This document shows positions 53,942 through 62,350 of a stretch of 64,000 nt of DNA, in pieces (position 1 is the stretch's first letter; each line of letters opens with the position of its first letter). Source of the stretch: Deltaproteobacteria bacterium (GTDB taxonomy: Bacteria; Myxococcota_A; UBA9160; UBA4427). Location: assembly GCA_029261835.1 (NCBI GenBank), contig JAJDAO010000075.1:124001-188000 (forward strand), in the 5' to 3' direction. The notes under the pieces were generated by a model, which worked only from the letters and a program-made list of their open reading frames with translations, was not told the origin of the DNA and did not search any database. A program made the translations under genes and the position numbers.

Positions 53942-55996
53942 CTATCCCTCCTCTCGAGCGGCGGCGAAGCTGAGCTCGACGGTACGCTCGCTTCCCGCCA
54001 GAATCGTGCCGGGCGCGGGCGATTGGTTGACCACCGAGCCGCGGTCCGAGCCCCGCACGCGCAGGTCGAGGCGATCGATGGCCGCGAGTCGTCTCGCCGC
54101 GGCCAGACTCTCGCCGTGAAAGTCCGGAACGAGAACACTGAGAAGCGAGCCCGACTCCAGAGGAGTTGGCGTCGGCTCCGGGCGAATGGTGGTGGCGGCC
54201 AGTGCGCCAGGCGGTCGCGTGTCGCCTCCGATTCCACCGCCTTGCGGTGCTTCGTCGACTGATCGCTCCACCGTCAGCGTTGGAATCGGCTCCGCGGGGA
54301 TCGGTTCGGGCCGCGTCAGAATGCCGAGTCGCGCGAGTTGGGCGGCGGCGACGCGGGCGAAGAGCGGCGCAGCCACGCTGCCACCGGTGTGGGACACACC
54401 CTTTGGCTCGTCCAGCGCAACGACGATTGCGAGTCGAGGATCGTCGGCCGGGGCGATGCCTATGAACCAGGCGGTGTAGCGATCCTGCGAGTAGCGGCCG
54501 GTTTCTCGTTCGAGCTTCTGGGCGGTGCCGGTCTTGCCCGCCACACGCACGTCGGCGAGCGCGGCGAGCCGCCCCGTGCCTGTGCCGCTAACGACCGTCT
54601 CGAGCATGCCGACCACGAGCTGTGCCGTCTCGCGGCTGATCGCCTGTCCCAGGCTTACCGGGCGAGTCTGCTGCCAGCGCCCCAGGGCGCGGCGCCGGGC
54701 CAGCACGAGGCGTGGCCGCATGCGTTCGCCACCCGCCGCCAGTGTCGCCGTCGCCATCGCGAGCTGCATCGCCGTTACGCTCACGCCCTGGCCGTAGGCC
54801 AGCGTCGCGTGGTCGACCGGCTTCCACTTGCGCCAGTCGCGCAGCAGGCCGGCCGATTCGTCGGGAAAGCCGCTGCCGGTCGTGACACCGAAGCCCAAGC
54901 GTCCGAGCGATGCAGAGTAGCGCTCGGGGCCGAGTCGCTGGGCGATCTGTACGGCGCCGACATTGCTCGAGACACGCAGCACACCGGCGATGTCCAGCAC
55001 GCCGTAGGCGCGGTGGTCCCGGATCGTCTTGCCGGGCACGCGCATCCAGCCCTCGCCGGTGTCGATCGGCTCCGCCTGCGTGATGTCCCCCGCCTCGAGG
55101 GCGGCGGCTACCAGAAACGCCTTGAAGGTGGAGCCCGGTTCGGCCACGTCGAGAAAGGCTCGGCTGCGAGTCTGTGTGTATTCGATGTGTCGAAAGCGGT
55201 TCGGATCGAAGCCCGGCGATTCCGCCAGTGAGAGCACGTCGCCGGTCTTCGGGTCGACGCTGATCACCAGACCGCCCGCCGCGCCGCTCTCCTCGACCGC
55301 CCGGGTCAGTGCGGCTTCGGCTTGGGCCTGGAGACCGGCATCAATGGTGAGGACCAGGTCTCCGCCAGCGGCGACGCGTGGGTCCAGTGGGCGGCCGCAG
55401 AGCAGTCTACCGGTGGCGTCTCGCTCGACGGCCAGTCGGCGTGGTGCGCCCTTCAACCAGTCGTCCATCATCTGCTCGACACCGCGCACGCCGCGGCCGT
55501 CGATGTCCGCAAAGCCCAGAAGGGGCGCGGCGAGGCGCCCGGCCGGGTAGACGCGGCGTGGCTCACGCTCTATACCGACGCCGGGTAGCGCGAGTTCGGA
55601 GACCCGCTTGGCCTGCGCGTCGCTCACCCAGCGGGCGATGAACGTGAACCCCTTGTGATCGGCAATGCGACGTTCGAGATGCCGGCGATCCAGCTCGAGG
55701 ATCTTCGCCAGCTTCGCGAGGCTTCGCGGGCGGTCGTTCAGGAGCTGCGGCAGGACATACACCGAGGGCGCGTCTACGCTGAGTGCCAGCTCTTTGTGAC
55801 CGCGGTCGAGAATCAGGCCGCGCGCGCCGGGCAAGCTGAGCTGAGTCTGGATCTGCCGGTTGCCCTGTAGCCGGCCCTCGGTACTGACCACCGTGAGCTG
55901 ACCGGCGCGGGCCGCCAGTACCAGGAAGAGGCCGAGCAGAAGCAGGCGCAGCGTCCCGACGCGTACAGCGGCAGAGCGCAGGGCCTGGGATCTCAT
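53942..55996 (-). CDS. ftsI: Septal transpeptidase FtsI (PBP3) with C-terminal PASTA domain
   Basis: 684 aa. N-terminal anchor helix (LRLLLLGLFLVLAARAGQLTVV), pedestal domain, and transpeptidase domain with catalytic S in EPGSTFKAF, SxN in VSSNVGAVQ and KTGTAQK. After residue 620 comes one PASTA-like repeat (VLVPDFHGESLAAARRLAA... VVNQSPAPGTILAG), rare in proteobacterial FtsI. A proline-rich linker precedes it. ATG overlaps the ftsL stop (ATGA). Confidence 0.95.
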   Translation of the reverse strand: MRSQALRSAAVRVGTLRLLLLGLFLVLAARAGQLTVVSTEGRLQGNRQIQTQLSLPGARGLILDRGHKELALSVDAPSVYVLPQLLNDRPRSLAKLAKILELDRRHLERRIADHKGFTFIARWVSDAQAKRVSELALPGVGIEREPRRVYPAGRLAAPLLGFADIDGRGVRGVEQMMDDWLKGAPRRLAVERDATGRLLCGRPLDPRVAAGGDLVLTIDAGLQAQAEAALTRAVEESGAAGGLVISVDPKTGDVLSLAESPGFDPNRFRHIEYTQTRSRAFLDVAEPGSTFKAFLVAAALEAGDITQAEPIDTGEGWMRVPGKTIRDHRAYGVLDIAGVLRVSSNVGAVQIAQRLGPERYSASLGRLGFGVTTGSGFPDESAGLLRDWRKWKPVDHATLAYGQGVSVTAMQLAMATATLAAGGERMRPRLVLARRRALGRWQQTRPVSLGQAISRETAQLVVGMLETVVSGTGTGRLAALADVRVAGKTGTAQKLERETGRYSQDRYTAWFIGIAPADDPRLAIVVALDEPKGVSHTGGSVAAPLFARVAAAQLARLGILTRPEPIPAEPIPTLTVERSVDEAPQGGGIGGDTRPPGALAATTIRPEPTPTPLESGSLLSVLVPDFHGESLAAARRLAAIDRLDLRVRGSDRGSVVNQSPAPGTILAGSERTVELSFAAAREEG

Positions 55997-56472
55997 CGCG
56001 GGTCCAGCGGGGCTGGAGCCACGACGGCTCCGGCGTCGGCGAGTGCGGTCGACGAGTCCTCACGGGTCGCCGGTAGGTCGACGAGCCGCTCCGGACGCAC
56101 GAAGCCCAGCTCGCGGGCGCGTTTGGCGAGGCGCACGGGGTCGCGAAGCTGCCGCATCCGCACGGTCAGACTTCGCTGCTCATCGATCAGCCGCTGTTCC
56201 TCCTCATTGACAGCGGGCAGGGCGTAGCGGATGCGCAGCATTTCGGTACGCAGCATCGTCACGCAGAGCGCCGCTGCCAGGACGCCCAGTGCCAGCGTCA
56301 GCACGTTGGCTGGGCGCAGTAGGGCAGGGCGGCGGTTCGGGCTCAGGACGCTGCGCGCCGACGCGCCCCCCCGCAGCCGCAGCAAGACACCTCTCACACG
56401 GCCAGCGCACCGTCTCCGGCCCGCGGGCCAGCGCTGCGACGCGGCTCTGCGCTGTCTCCTGGAGCTCGTCAT
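55993..56472 (-). CDS. ftsL: Cell division protein FtsL
   Basis: 159 aa. Arg-rich cytoplasmic start, one membrane helix (VLTLALGVLAAALCVTML), then a leucine-zipper-like coiled coil (EEEQRLIDEQRSLTVRMRQL) and RDPVRLAKRARELGFVRPER, the FtsL/FtsB hallmark. The 50-residue basic N-terminus is longer than usual. ATGA overlap with both neighbours. Confidence 0.82.
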   Translation of the reverse strand: MTSSRRQRRAASQRWPAGRRRCAGRVRGVLLRLRGGASARSVLSPNRRPALLRPANVLTLALGVLAAALCVTMLRTEMLRIRYALPAVNEEEQRLIDEQRSLTVRMRQLRDPVRLAKRARELGFVRPERLVDLPATREDSSTALADAGAVVAPAPLDPR

Positions 56473-57431
56473 GCGGCGGCCCCCAGGCGCTCCGCGCTGC
56501 GCAGTCGTGCGGAGCGTGCGCGGGGGTTGTGTGCGATCTCATCCTCGCCCGGACGGACCGGGCGCCGGGTGATGATTCGTAGGCTCGGCTGTTGATCGCA
56601 GCTGCAGACGGGCAGCTCGGGCGGGCAGACGCAGCCGCGGGCCGCATCGCGCATGCGATGCTTCACGATTCTGTCTTCGAGCGAGTGATACGCGATCACC
56701 ACCAGACGTCCGCCGGGGCGAAGCACCGCGATGGCCGCTTCGAGCCCGTCTCGCAGCGCCGACAGCTCGTCATTGACCGCGATGCGGAGCGCCTGGAAGA
56801 CCAGCGTCGCCGGATTGTGCCGGCGGCCCCGTCCGATTCCCGCCTCTCTGATTGTGCGTAGTAGATCGGCGGCGGTTCGCAGGGGCTCGGTCTCACGCCG
56901 CTCGGTGATCACTCTTGCCAGGCGCTTGGAGCCCGGCAGCTCGCCATAGCGCTGAAACCAGCTCTGCAGCTCGACGGCCGACGCTCGGCGAAGCAGCTCG
57001 GCCGCGGTCGGGTGGCCGGATCCCGGATCCATGCGCATGTCGAGCGGCGTATTCTCGCTCTGCGCATCCGCGAAGCGGAAGCCGCGCGCGGGCGTATCGA
57101 GCTGATGCGAGGAGACGCCGAGATCGAGCAGTACGGCATCCACCGTCGCCAGGCTCATGGAATCGACAACCCGGTCGATCTCGCGAAACGAGGAATGCAC
57201 GCAGCGCAGGCGGTTTCCGTAGCCCGACAGCCGTTGCTGCGCCGTCGAGAGCGCTTGCTCATCCAGATCGAGTCCGACGAGCAGGCCATCCGGCGAGATG
57301 CGTTCCAGGATGCTGCTCGCGTGTCCGGCGCCGCCCAGCGTGCCATCAATCACGACGGCGCCCGGCTGCAAGTCCAGCTGTTCGATGGTTTCCTTCAGGA
57401 GGACCGGCAGATGATGAAATTCGCTGCTCAC
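56469..57431 (-). CDS. rsmH: 16S rRNA (cytosine-1402-N4)-methyltransferase RsmH (MraW)
   Basis: 320 aa. SAM loop VIDGTLGGAGHASSIL, LLDLGVSSHQLDTPARGFRF, and IAYHSLEDRIVKHRM near the C-terminus, with the cysteine-rich CVCPPELPVCSC segment. Starts HHLPVLLKETIEQL as in homologues; start codon GTG 57431. 189 nt downstream of mraZ, across a large stem-loop. Confidence 0.95.
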   Translation of the reverse strand: MSSEFHHLPVLLKETIEQLDLQPGAVVIDGTLGGAGHASSILERISPDGLLVGLDLDEQALSTAQQRLSGYGNRLRCVHSSFREIDRVVDSMSLATVDAVLLDLGVSSHQLDTPARGFRFADAQSENTPLDMRMDPGSGHPTAAELLRRASAVELQSWFQRYGELPGSKRLARVITERRETEPLRTAADLLRTIREAGIGRGRRHNPATLVFQALRIAVNDELSALRDGLEAAIAVLRPGGRLVVIAYHSLEDRIVKHRMRDAARGCVCPPELPVCSCDQQPSLRIITRRPVRPGEDEIAHNPRARSARLRSAERLGAAA

Positions 57432-57490
57432 GAGAGTGGGGCGCCTCCCGTTTTCGCCCCCGGGTCAGGGGATCCGGGGGAGCGGGAGAC

Positions 57491-57578
57491 GTTGGGGTGC
57501 CTCAGGACACCTGGACGCCGGTGTGTACCCCCCAGTAACCACACCATTGTCGTGTCGGCGTCCCGAGGACACCCCAAC
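57491..57578 (-). promoter_or_regulatory. Long stem-loop in the mraZ-rsmH intergenic RNA
   Basis: On the minus strand GTTGGGGTG (57578-57570) pairs with CACCCCAAC (57499-57491), with flanking CCTC/GAGG pairing. Inside, GGACGCCG-like arms pair again (about 57557-57564 with 57512-57519). The result is an 88-nt hairpin of two helices 60 nt upstream of the rsmH start. It may be an attenuator or a processing site. Confidence 0.45.
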
Positions 57579-57620
57579 CTCTCTGCTGGAGGACTTCCTC
57601 CAGCTCCCCCCAATGAGTCT

Positions 57621-58073
57621 TCACGTTCCTCGGTTTCGCTGGCTCTGGTCCACGGACTGCTGGATCTCGTCCAGTCGACGCAGAGTCGTCCTCTGGTTCT
57701 CGTCGAAGCGCTCCGGGTTCCAGATCTCGATTCTGTCCAGAACTCCGGCGATGATCACCTTGCCATTGAGCCCGGCGTGCTCGCGCAGATAGGCCGGAAT
57801 GAGAATGCGTCCCTGATTGTCGATCGGGCACTCGCTCGCGCTGGACATGAGGAAGCGCTGGTAGTCTTGAACGTCCGGCTGCAAGTCGGACATCGCCAGC
57901 AACTCACTCTCCTTGGTTTCCCAGTTCTCAGCCGGGTGCAGCGCGAGGTGATCGCGGTAGTTGGTCAGAATCGGTGCCTTTTCACTACGTTCCTGAATTT
58001 CCATTCTGAACCCAGATGGGATGCTCAGGCGTCCCTTCCCGTCGATCGTGTGCTCGTGCCGGCCGCGGAACAT
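57621..58073 (-). CDS. mraZ: Transcriptional regulator MraZ
   Basis: 150 aa with two AbrB-like swapped-hairpin halves: MFRGRHEHTIDGKGRLSIPSGFR and CPIDNQGRILIPAYLREHAGL, then IIAGVLDRIEIWNPERFDE. Binds GTGGG repeats upstream of its own gene and sets expression of the dcw cluster; such repeats are present here. ATG 58073; the ribosome site is weak. Confidence 0.95.
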   Translation of the reverse strand: MFRGRHEHTIDGKGRLSIPSGFRMEIQERSEKAPILTNYRDHLALHPAENWETKESELLAMSDLQPDVQDYQRFLMSSASECPIDNQGRILIPAYLREHAGLNGKVIIAGVLDRIEIWNPERFDENQRTTLRRLDEIQQSVDQSQRNRGT

Positions 58074-58200
58074 GCTTGCGCTGCAACTCCGTTTTCGAGG
58101 TCGTGGTGGCTGGCGCGCAACCGCCGTTCAAGCATGATTGGCCCTCGACCCCTGTTCGTTTCACCCCACTTCGAGGTTGCCCAGATACGTTTCTTGGCCG

Positions 58201-58247
58201 TCCCACCTTATCCCACTCAATCCCACTTCACTAGTCTTCTCTCCCAC
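58201..58247 (-). promoter_or_regulatory. MraZ boxes: GTGGGA repeats
   Basis: On the minus strand GTGGGA occurs at 58226-58221, 58216-58211 and 58206-58201 with an exact 10-base period, plus a fourth GTGGGA at 58247-58242. This matches the GTGGG-N5 direct repeats known to bind MraZ. The boxes lie about 130 nt before the mraZ ATG. Confidence 0.8.
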
Positions 58248-58445
58248 AATCTGTCTCTTCAGTCGAGAAAAAAACGACAGTCGCCCCATTTCGCACTCTT
58301 CTTGTCGTCTTCTCGTGATGGGCGGGGCAGGCCGATGCGCGCACGAGCCGCGGATTCGGGTCGATCTCGTGCTCGGTCGTCTTCCAGCCTCAGCGGTGGC
58401 AGAGCCGGCTGCGCTGATCAGCGGCAGGGGGGCACGTCGATTCGA

Positions 58446-59504
58446 TCAGAGCGCAGCGATTCCGGGGTAGCGTCTGCCGTGGACCTCGATCACCCGGTCC
58501 AGGACGGCTCTCAACGTGCTACCCGCCGGCGCCTCGGGTCGGCTGGTGGCCTCTGCGGGCAGTGTCTCGAGCATGCCGCGTAGCAGGGCTTCGGTGCCTT
58601 CCTGCAGGCCGGACGGCGAGTAGCCCCCTTCCAGCACGAAGACCACACGGCCTTCGCAGAGTTCGTCGGCGAGCTGTCGCACCAGCCGCGTTATGGCGAG
58701 GTAGCCCGGACCGCTGAGCTGCATCGCGGACAGCGGGTCATCCCGGTGGGCGTCGAATCCGCAGGAGACAAGAATCATCTCCGGCTCGAACTGTCGGGCA
58801 ATCGGGACCAGCACGTGCGCCAGGACGCCGAGGTACTCGCCGTCGCCGCAGCCGGCAGGCAGCGCGATGTTGACCGTTGTGCCAAGACCCGCACCGCATC
58901 CCGCCTCGCCAAAATCTCCGGTGCCCGGATAGTGGGGGAACTCGTGGGCGGATACGTAGAGGATCGAGGGATCGGCCTCGAAGCTGTGCTGGGTGCCGTT
59001 GCCGTGGTGCACGTCCCAGTCGAGAATCAACAGCTTGTCGAGTCCTGCCTCGCTCTGGAGGGCGCGTGCGGCGATGGCGACGTTGTTGAACAGGCAGAAG
59101 CCCATGGCGCGATCGGCCTCGGCGTGGTGGCCGGGCGGACGGACGGCGGCCAGGCCGGCCGTCGCCTCTCCGCATGCGATCGAACGAGCCAGATCCACGC
59201 AGCTCCCGGCGGCCAGCCGCGCCACATCGAAGCTCTCACTGCTGACGTAGGTGTCCGGATCCAGATGGGCCGGCGCCTGCTGCACGGCTCGCTCGATCTC
59301 CCTGAGGTGAGCGCGATCGTGCACGCGCAGAATCTCCTCGGGTTCGGCGGCACGTGGCTCGATTCGCGAGAAGCTCCCTTCGAAGCTCTTAATCGCGTGC
59401 GCCACGGCGAGCAGCCGTTCGGGACGCTCCGGATGGCCGGCAGGGGACCGGTGACTCCGAAAGCGGATATCCTCCACGATGCGGAAGCGGCTGCGATCGG
59501 GCAT
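58446..59504 (-). CDS. Histone-deacetylase-family hydrolase (class II HDAC/acetylpolyamine amidohydrolase-like)
   Basis: 352 aa arginase-fold zinc amidohydrolase. RPPGHHAEADRAMGFCLFNN (general-base pair H126-H127), LDWDVHHGNGTQHSF (zinc ligands D164, H166), CGFDAHRDDPL (third ligand) and EGGYSPSGL (transition-state tyrosine). All catalytic residues are kept. In bacteria the substrates are acetylated lysines, polyamines or acetoin-pathway factors; unknown here. ATG 59504; divergent from the epimerase-like gene by 51 nt. Confidence 0.9.
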   Translation of the reverse strand: MPDRSRFRIVEDIRFRSHRSPAGHPERPERLLAVAHAIKSFEGSFSRIEPRAAEPEEILRVHDRAHLREIERAVQQAPAHLDPDTYVSSESFDVARLAAGSCVDLARSIACGEATAGLAAVRPPGHHAEADRAMGFCLFNNVAIAARALQSEAGLDKLLILDWDVHHGNGTQHSFEADPSILYVSAHEFPHYPGTGDFGEAGCGAGLGTTVNIALPAGCGDGEYLGVLAHVLVPIARQFEPEMILVSCGFDAHRDDPLSAMQLSGPGYLAITRLVRQLADELCEGRVVFVLEGGYSPSGLQEGTEALLRGMLETLPAEATSRPEAPAGSTLRAVLDRVIEVHGRRYPGIAAL

Positions 59505-59555
59505 CCGCGCGAAGAGTATCCGAGCGCGTGGTCGGCGGCGAGCGAAGGAGGGGAA

Positions 59556-60524
59556 GTGGGAGAACCGGCCTGCATTGCGGTGACTGGCCTGGATACCTTT
59601 CTGGGGCAGCGCCTGGTCGAGCGGCTGTTGGCGCGACCTGGGGGACCGCGTGTCCTCGGTATCGATCTTCAGCGGCCGCTGCGGTTCGCCGGCCGCATCG
59701 ACTTCCAGCGGGTCGACTTGACCAATCCCACCGCGGACGGCCAGCTCGCGCGCATCCTCCTCGACCAGGGTGTGGAGGTGTTCGTCCACCTGGCCTTTCG
59801 CCGCTCGCCAACGCCCGACCTCGAGTACGACCACGAACTCGAAACCATCGGCAGCCTGCATGTTCTCAATGCCTGCGCGGCAGCCAAGCTGCGCCGCCTC
59901 GTCGTGTCGTCGAGCACCATGCTCTACGGCGCGCGGCCGGACAACCCGAACTTTCTGTGTGAGACGCACCGGCTGGCTGGACACCCCGACGCCCACTGTG
60001 TCCAGAATCGCATCGAGGTCGAGAATCTGCTGGCGCGCTGGACTCCGCGTCACCCCGACACGGAGGTAACCGTCCTGCGCCGCTGCTGGGTCATGGGGCC
60101 AACCTACACCGATCACGTGGTGCGGTACTTCGAGCGACCTGTCGTGCCGACGATGATGGGATACGACCCGCTGCTGCAGTTCGTCCACGAGGAGGACATG
60201 CTCGATGTCTTCGAGCAGGCGGCGCGCGCCTCCCATCCCGGAGTCTTCAATGTGGTCGGCCGCGGCGTATTGCCGCTCTCCATGCTGCTCGCGCTTGCGG
60301 GCAAGCGGCGGCTCCCGCTGCCGGCGCCGCTGCTGTATCGCCTGTCCAACTACCCCTCCCAGGGACAAACGGGGGATCCGCCGGCGGGCTTCTACGACTA
60401 TCTTCGCTATCTCTGGGTGGCGGACGGGGAGCAGACCTGGGCGGAGTTCGGTGAGCCCATCTACTCCACCAAGGAGGCCTGGATCTCCCTGGTCGCAGCG
60501 AGGCGACTCGAGCGGTATCGCTGA
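59556..60524 (+). CDS. NAD-dependent epimerase/dehydratase-like SDR protein with altered active site
   Basis: 322 aa extended SDR. Rossmann motif VTGLDTFLGQRLVERLL. The usual Y-x-x-x-K is C148-x-x-x-R152 (HCVQNRIEVENLL), so normal SDR catalysis is doubtful. The C-terminal part (HEEDMLDVFEQAARASHPGVFNVVG) is typical. GTG 59556 follows AAGGAGG by 4 nt; a longer frame from 58746 is the antisense of the HDAC gene. Precedes the acyltransferase by 38 nt, probably one operon. Confidence 0.85.
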   Translation: MGEPACIAVTGLDTFLGQRLVERLLARPGGPRVLGIDLQRPLRFAGRIDFQRVDLTNPTADGQLARILLDQGVEVFVHLAFRRSPTPDLEYDHELETIGSLHVLNACAAAKLRRLVVSSSTMLYGARPDNPNFLCETHRLAGHPDAHCVQNRIEVENLLARWTPRHPDTEVTVLRRCWVMGPTYTDHVVRYFERPVVPTMMGYDPLLQFVHEEDMLDVFEQAARASHPGVFNVVGRGVLPLSMLLALAGKRRLPLPAPLLYRLSNYPSQGQTGDPPAGFYDYLRYLWVADGEQTWAEFGEPIYSTKEAWISLVAARRLERYR

Positions 60525-60562
60525 CAAGCCCTTGCGAGTGAGGGATGCAATTGGGAGCTTCA

Positions 60563-61588
60563 GTGAACGAGGCAGGTGAGCCGCGGGGCGACGAGATGGT
60601 TTCCGACACAGCGCTAGGGACCGAGTGCGACCTCGCGCACGGTGAGGACGAGAGCCTCGACGCGTTGCGACTGGCGCTCGAGGATCTGAGGAGCGAGATC
60701 CGGGCCCAGCTTCCGGAATCGCGCAGGGCTTCATCTGGAGCGAACGACGTCGACTGGCTCGGTCTCTTCGAGGAGCTGCGTCAGCGTTTGGCGACGCTGG
60801 GCATGAAGGAACGCTTTGCAGCGGTGGACGAGTTCGGGATGGACGTGCAGGCGCTCGCCCGCAGCAGGTCCATTCTCGACTTCCTGCTGGACCGCTACTG
60901 GCGGGTCGAGGTCGTCGGCGTGTCGCAGCTCCCGCGACCCGGTCCGTGTCTGATGGTCGCGAACCGCTCGGGACTGCTGCCCTACGATGGGCTGATGCTG
61001 TCGCACATCGTCGAACGCTTCGGGCCCTACGCCGAGCGACCCCGCTTCATGGTCGCGGACTGGTTCATCACGCTCCCCTTCGCACAGCCATACCTCGCGC
61101 GTTTGGGCGGAGTACGGGCTTGCCGCGAGAATGCCGACCGCCTCCTGCGTAAGGGCGTCTCGGTGGTGGCCTTTCCGGAAGGCGTAAAAGGGGCCGCGAA
61201 GACATTTCGAGAGCGCTATCAGCTGAAGCGCTTTGGTCGCGGGGGTGTGGTTCGCGCGGCCATCGAGAACGGCGTGCCGTTGGTGCCGGTCGGGATCGTC
61301 GGGGCTGAGGAGGCTCACCCGGTCCTATTCAAATCGCATTTGCCGGCACGCATGCTGGGCCTGCCCTTCATCCCCGTTACGCCGACCTTTCCCCTCCTGG
61401 GGCCGCTCGGCCTGCTTCCACTGCCGACCAAGTGGATCGTCAGCATTGGCGAGCCGATCTGCCTCGAGCCACCGGGTGATGATGCCCATGAGGAATTGCT
61501 GATCTCCCGCCTCACGGAGGATCTGCGGCTGCGTATTCAGTCGCTTGTCGACGAGGGACTCGATCGACGTCCTTCGGTCTGGAGCTGA
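60563..61588 (+). CDS. PlsC-like lysophospholipid/1-acylglycerol-3-phosphate acyltransferase family protein
   Basis: 341 aa. After a 100-residue acidic helical region comes a PlsC domain: motif I reads NRSGLLPYD (N134, R135, D142) where a histidine is expected next to N, motif III reads VAFPEGVKG, and later VPLVPVGIVGAEEAHP. The two membrane-associated segments lie in the C-terminal half. GTG 60563 has GGGAG 5 nt upstream; ATG 60545 is the alternative. Pairs with the epimerase-like gene, suggesting a shared lipid function. Confidence 0.85.
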   Translation: MNEAGEPRGDEMVSDTALGTECDLAHGEDESLDALRLALEDLRSEIRAQLPESRRASSGANDVDWLGLFEELRQRLATLGMKERFAAVDEFGMDVQALARSRSILDFLLDRYWRVEVVGVSQLPRPGPCLMVANRSGLLPYDGLMLSHIVERFGPYAERPRFMVADWFITLPFAQPYLARLGGVRACRENADRLLRKGVSVVAFPEGVKGAAKTFRERYQLKRFGRGGVVRAAIENGVPLVPVGIVGAEEAHPVLFKSHLPARMLGLPFIPVTPTFPLLGPLGLLPLPTKWIVSIGEPICLEPPGDDAHEELLISRLTEDLRLRIQSLVDEGLDRRPSVWS

Positions 61589-61649
61589 ATACGCCGGTGC
61601 ACTCTGTGTGCTGGCAGCGGGTGAAGGCGAATAGCGAGTCGGGGGCGCG

Positions 61650-62276
61650 ATGTACACGGGTATCACGCGAGGCACCTTCGAGGTCATTCGAGCAGAGCGG
61701 CGGCCAAACCTTCTCAGCTATCAGGTCGAGCTCGATGACCGGCTGGTCGCCGGGCTCGAGCCGGGAGCCAGCGTTTCGATCGACGGTGTCTGTCAAACGG
61801 TGGTCGCGGTCTCCGGGAATGCGGTCTCCTTTGATGCCATCCAGGAGACGCTGGACCTGACCACGCTCAGCTCGTTCGAGCCGGGGCGGTACGTGGCGGT
61901 CGAGCGGAGCAGCCGCGTTGGCGACGAGATCGGCGGACACGACGTTGCCGGGCATGTGATCGGCACCGGCGAGATCACAGAGGTCCGGCGACAGGGCGAT
62001 GTCTGCGATTTGCGAGTTGCTGTGCCGAAGGATTGGATGAAGTACATCTTCAAGAAGGGCTTCATCGCTGTCGACGGCTCGAGCCTCACCGTCGGTGACG
62101 TCGACGCGCGAGGCAGCTTCGAGCTGCACTTGATTCCCGAGACCCTACGTCTGACCAACCTCGGGGATCGAGTTCCCGGCGATCTCGTCAACATCGAACT
62201 CGATGCCCGCACGGTCGCCATCGTCGACACGGTCGAGCGCCTGCTCGAGCAGCGCTTCGAACGCGAGCAGGCGTAG
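61650..62276 (+). CDS. ribE: Riboflavin synthase alpha subunit
   Basis: 208 aa, two lumazine-binding barrels. First copy MYTGITRGTFEVIRAE... GASVSIDGVCQTVV... FDAIQETL; second copy EIGGHDVAGHVIGTGEI... VDGSSLTVGDV... HLIPETLRLTNLG. The end VDTVERLLEQRF fits the trimer helix. Converts two 6,7-dimethyl-8-ribityllumazines to riboflavin. No other rib genes nearby. 61 nt after the acyltransferase. Confidence 0.92.
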   Translation: MYTGITRGTFEVIRAERRPNLLSYQVELDDRLVAGLEPGASVSIDGVCQTVVAVSGNAVSFDAIQETLDLTTLSSFEPGRYVAVERSSRVGDEIGGHDVAGHVIGTGEITEVRRQGDVCDLRVAVPKDWMKYIFKKGFIAVDGSSLTVGDVDARGSFELHLIPETLRLTNLGDRVPGDLVNIELDARTVAIVDTVERLLEQRFEREQA

Positions 62277-62331
62277 GCGTTCACCGGTGTTCGTGTCGTT
62301 CGCCCGCATGGAGACATGAGAACAGCGACTC

Positions 62332-62346
62332 GCGGCTTCGCCGCGG
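62332..62346. terminator. Hairpin between convergent ribE and phaR-like genes
   Basis: CGCGGC-TTC-GCCGCG, a perfect 6-bp GC stem with a 3-nt loop, lies between the two stop codons. No U tract on either side. Confidence 0.4.
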
Positions 62347-62350
62347 ACGT

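Noticed and set aside
57012-58583. 523-codon plus-strand frame across rsmH and mraZ
   Set aside because: Antisense to two well-conserved genes and spans their intergenic hairpin and MraZ boxes.
58746-59555. 270-codon N-terminal extension of the epimerase-like gene
   Set aside because: It is the reverse strand of the HDAC gene; GTG 59556 has a strong ribosome site and begins right at the Rossmann fold.
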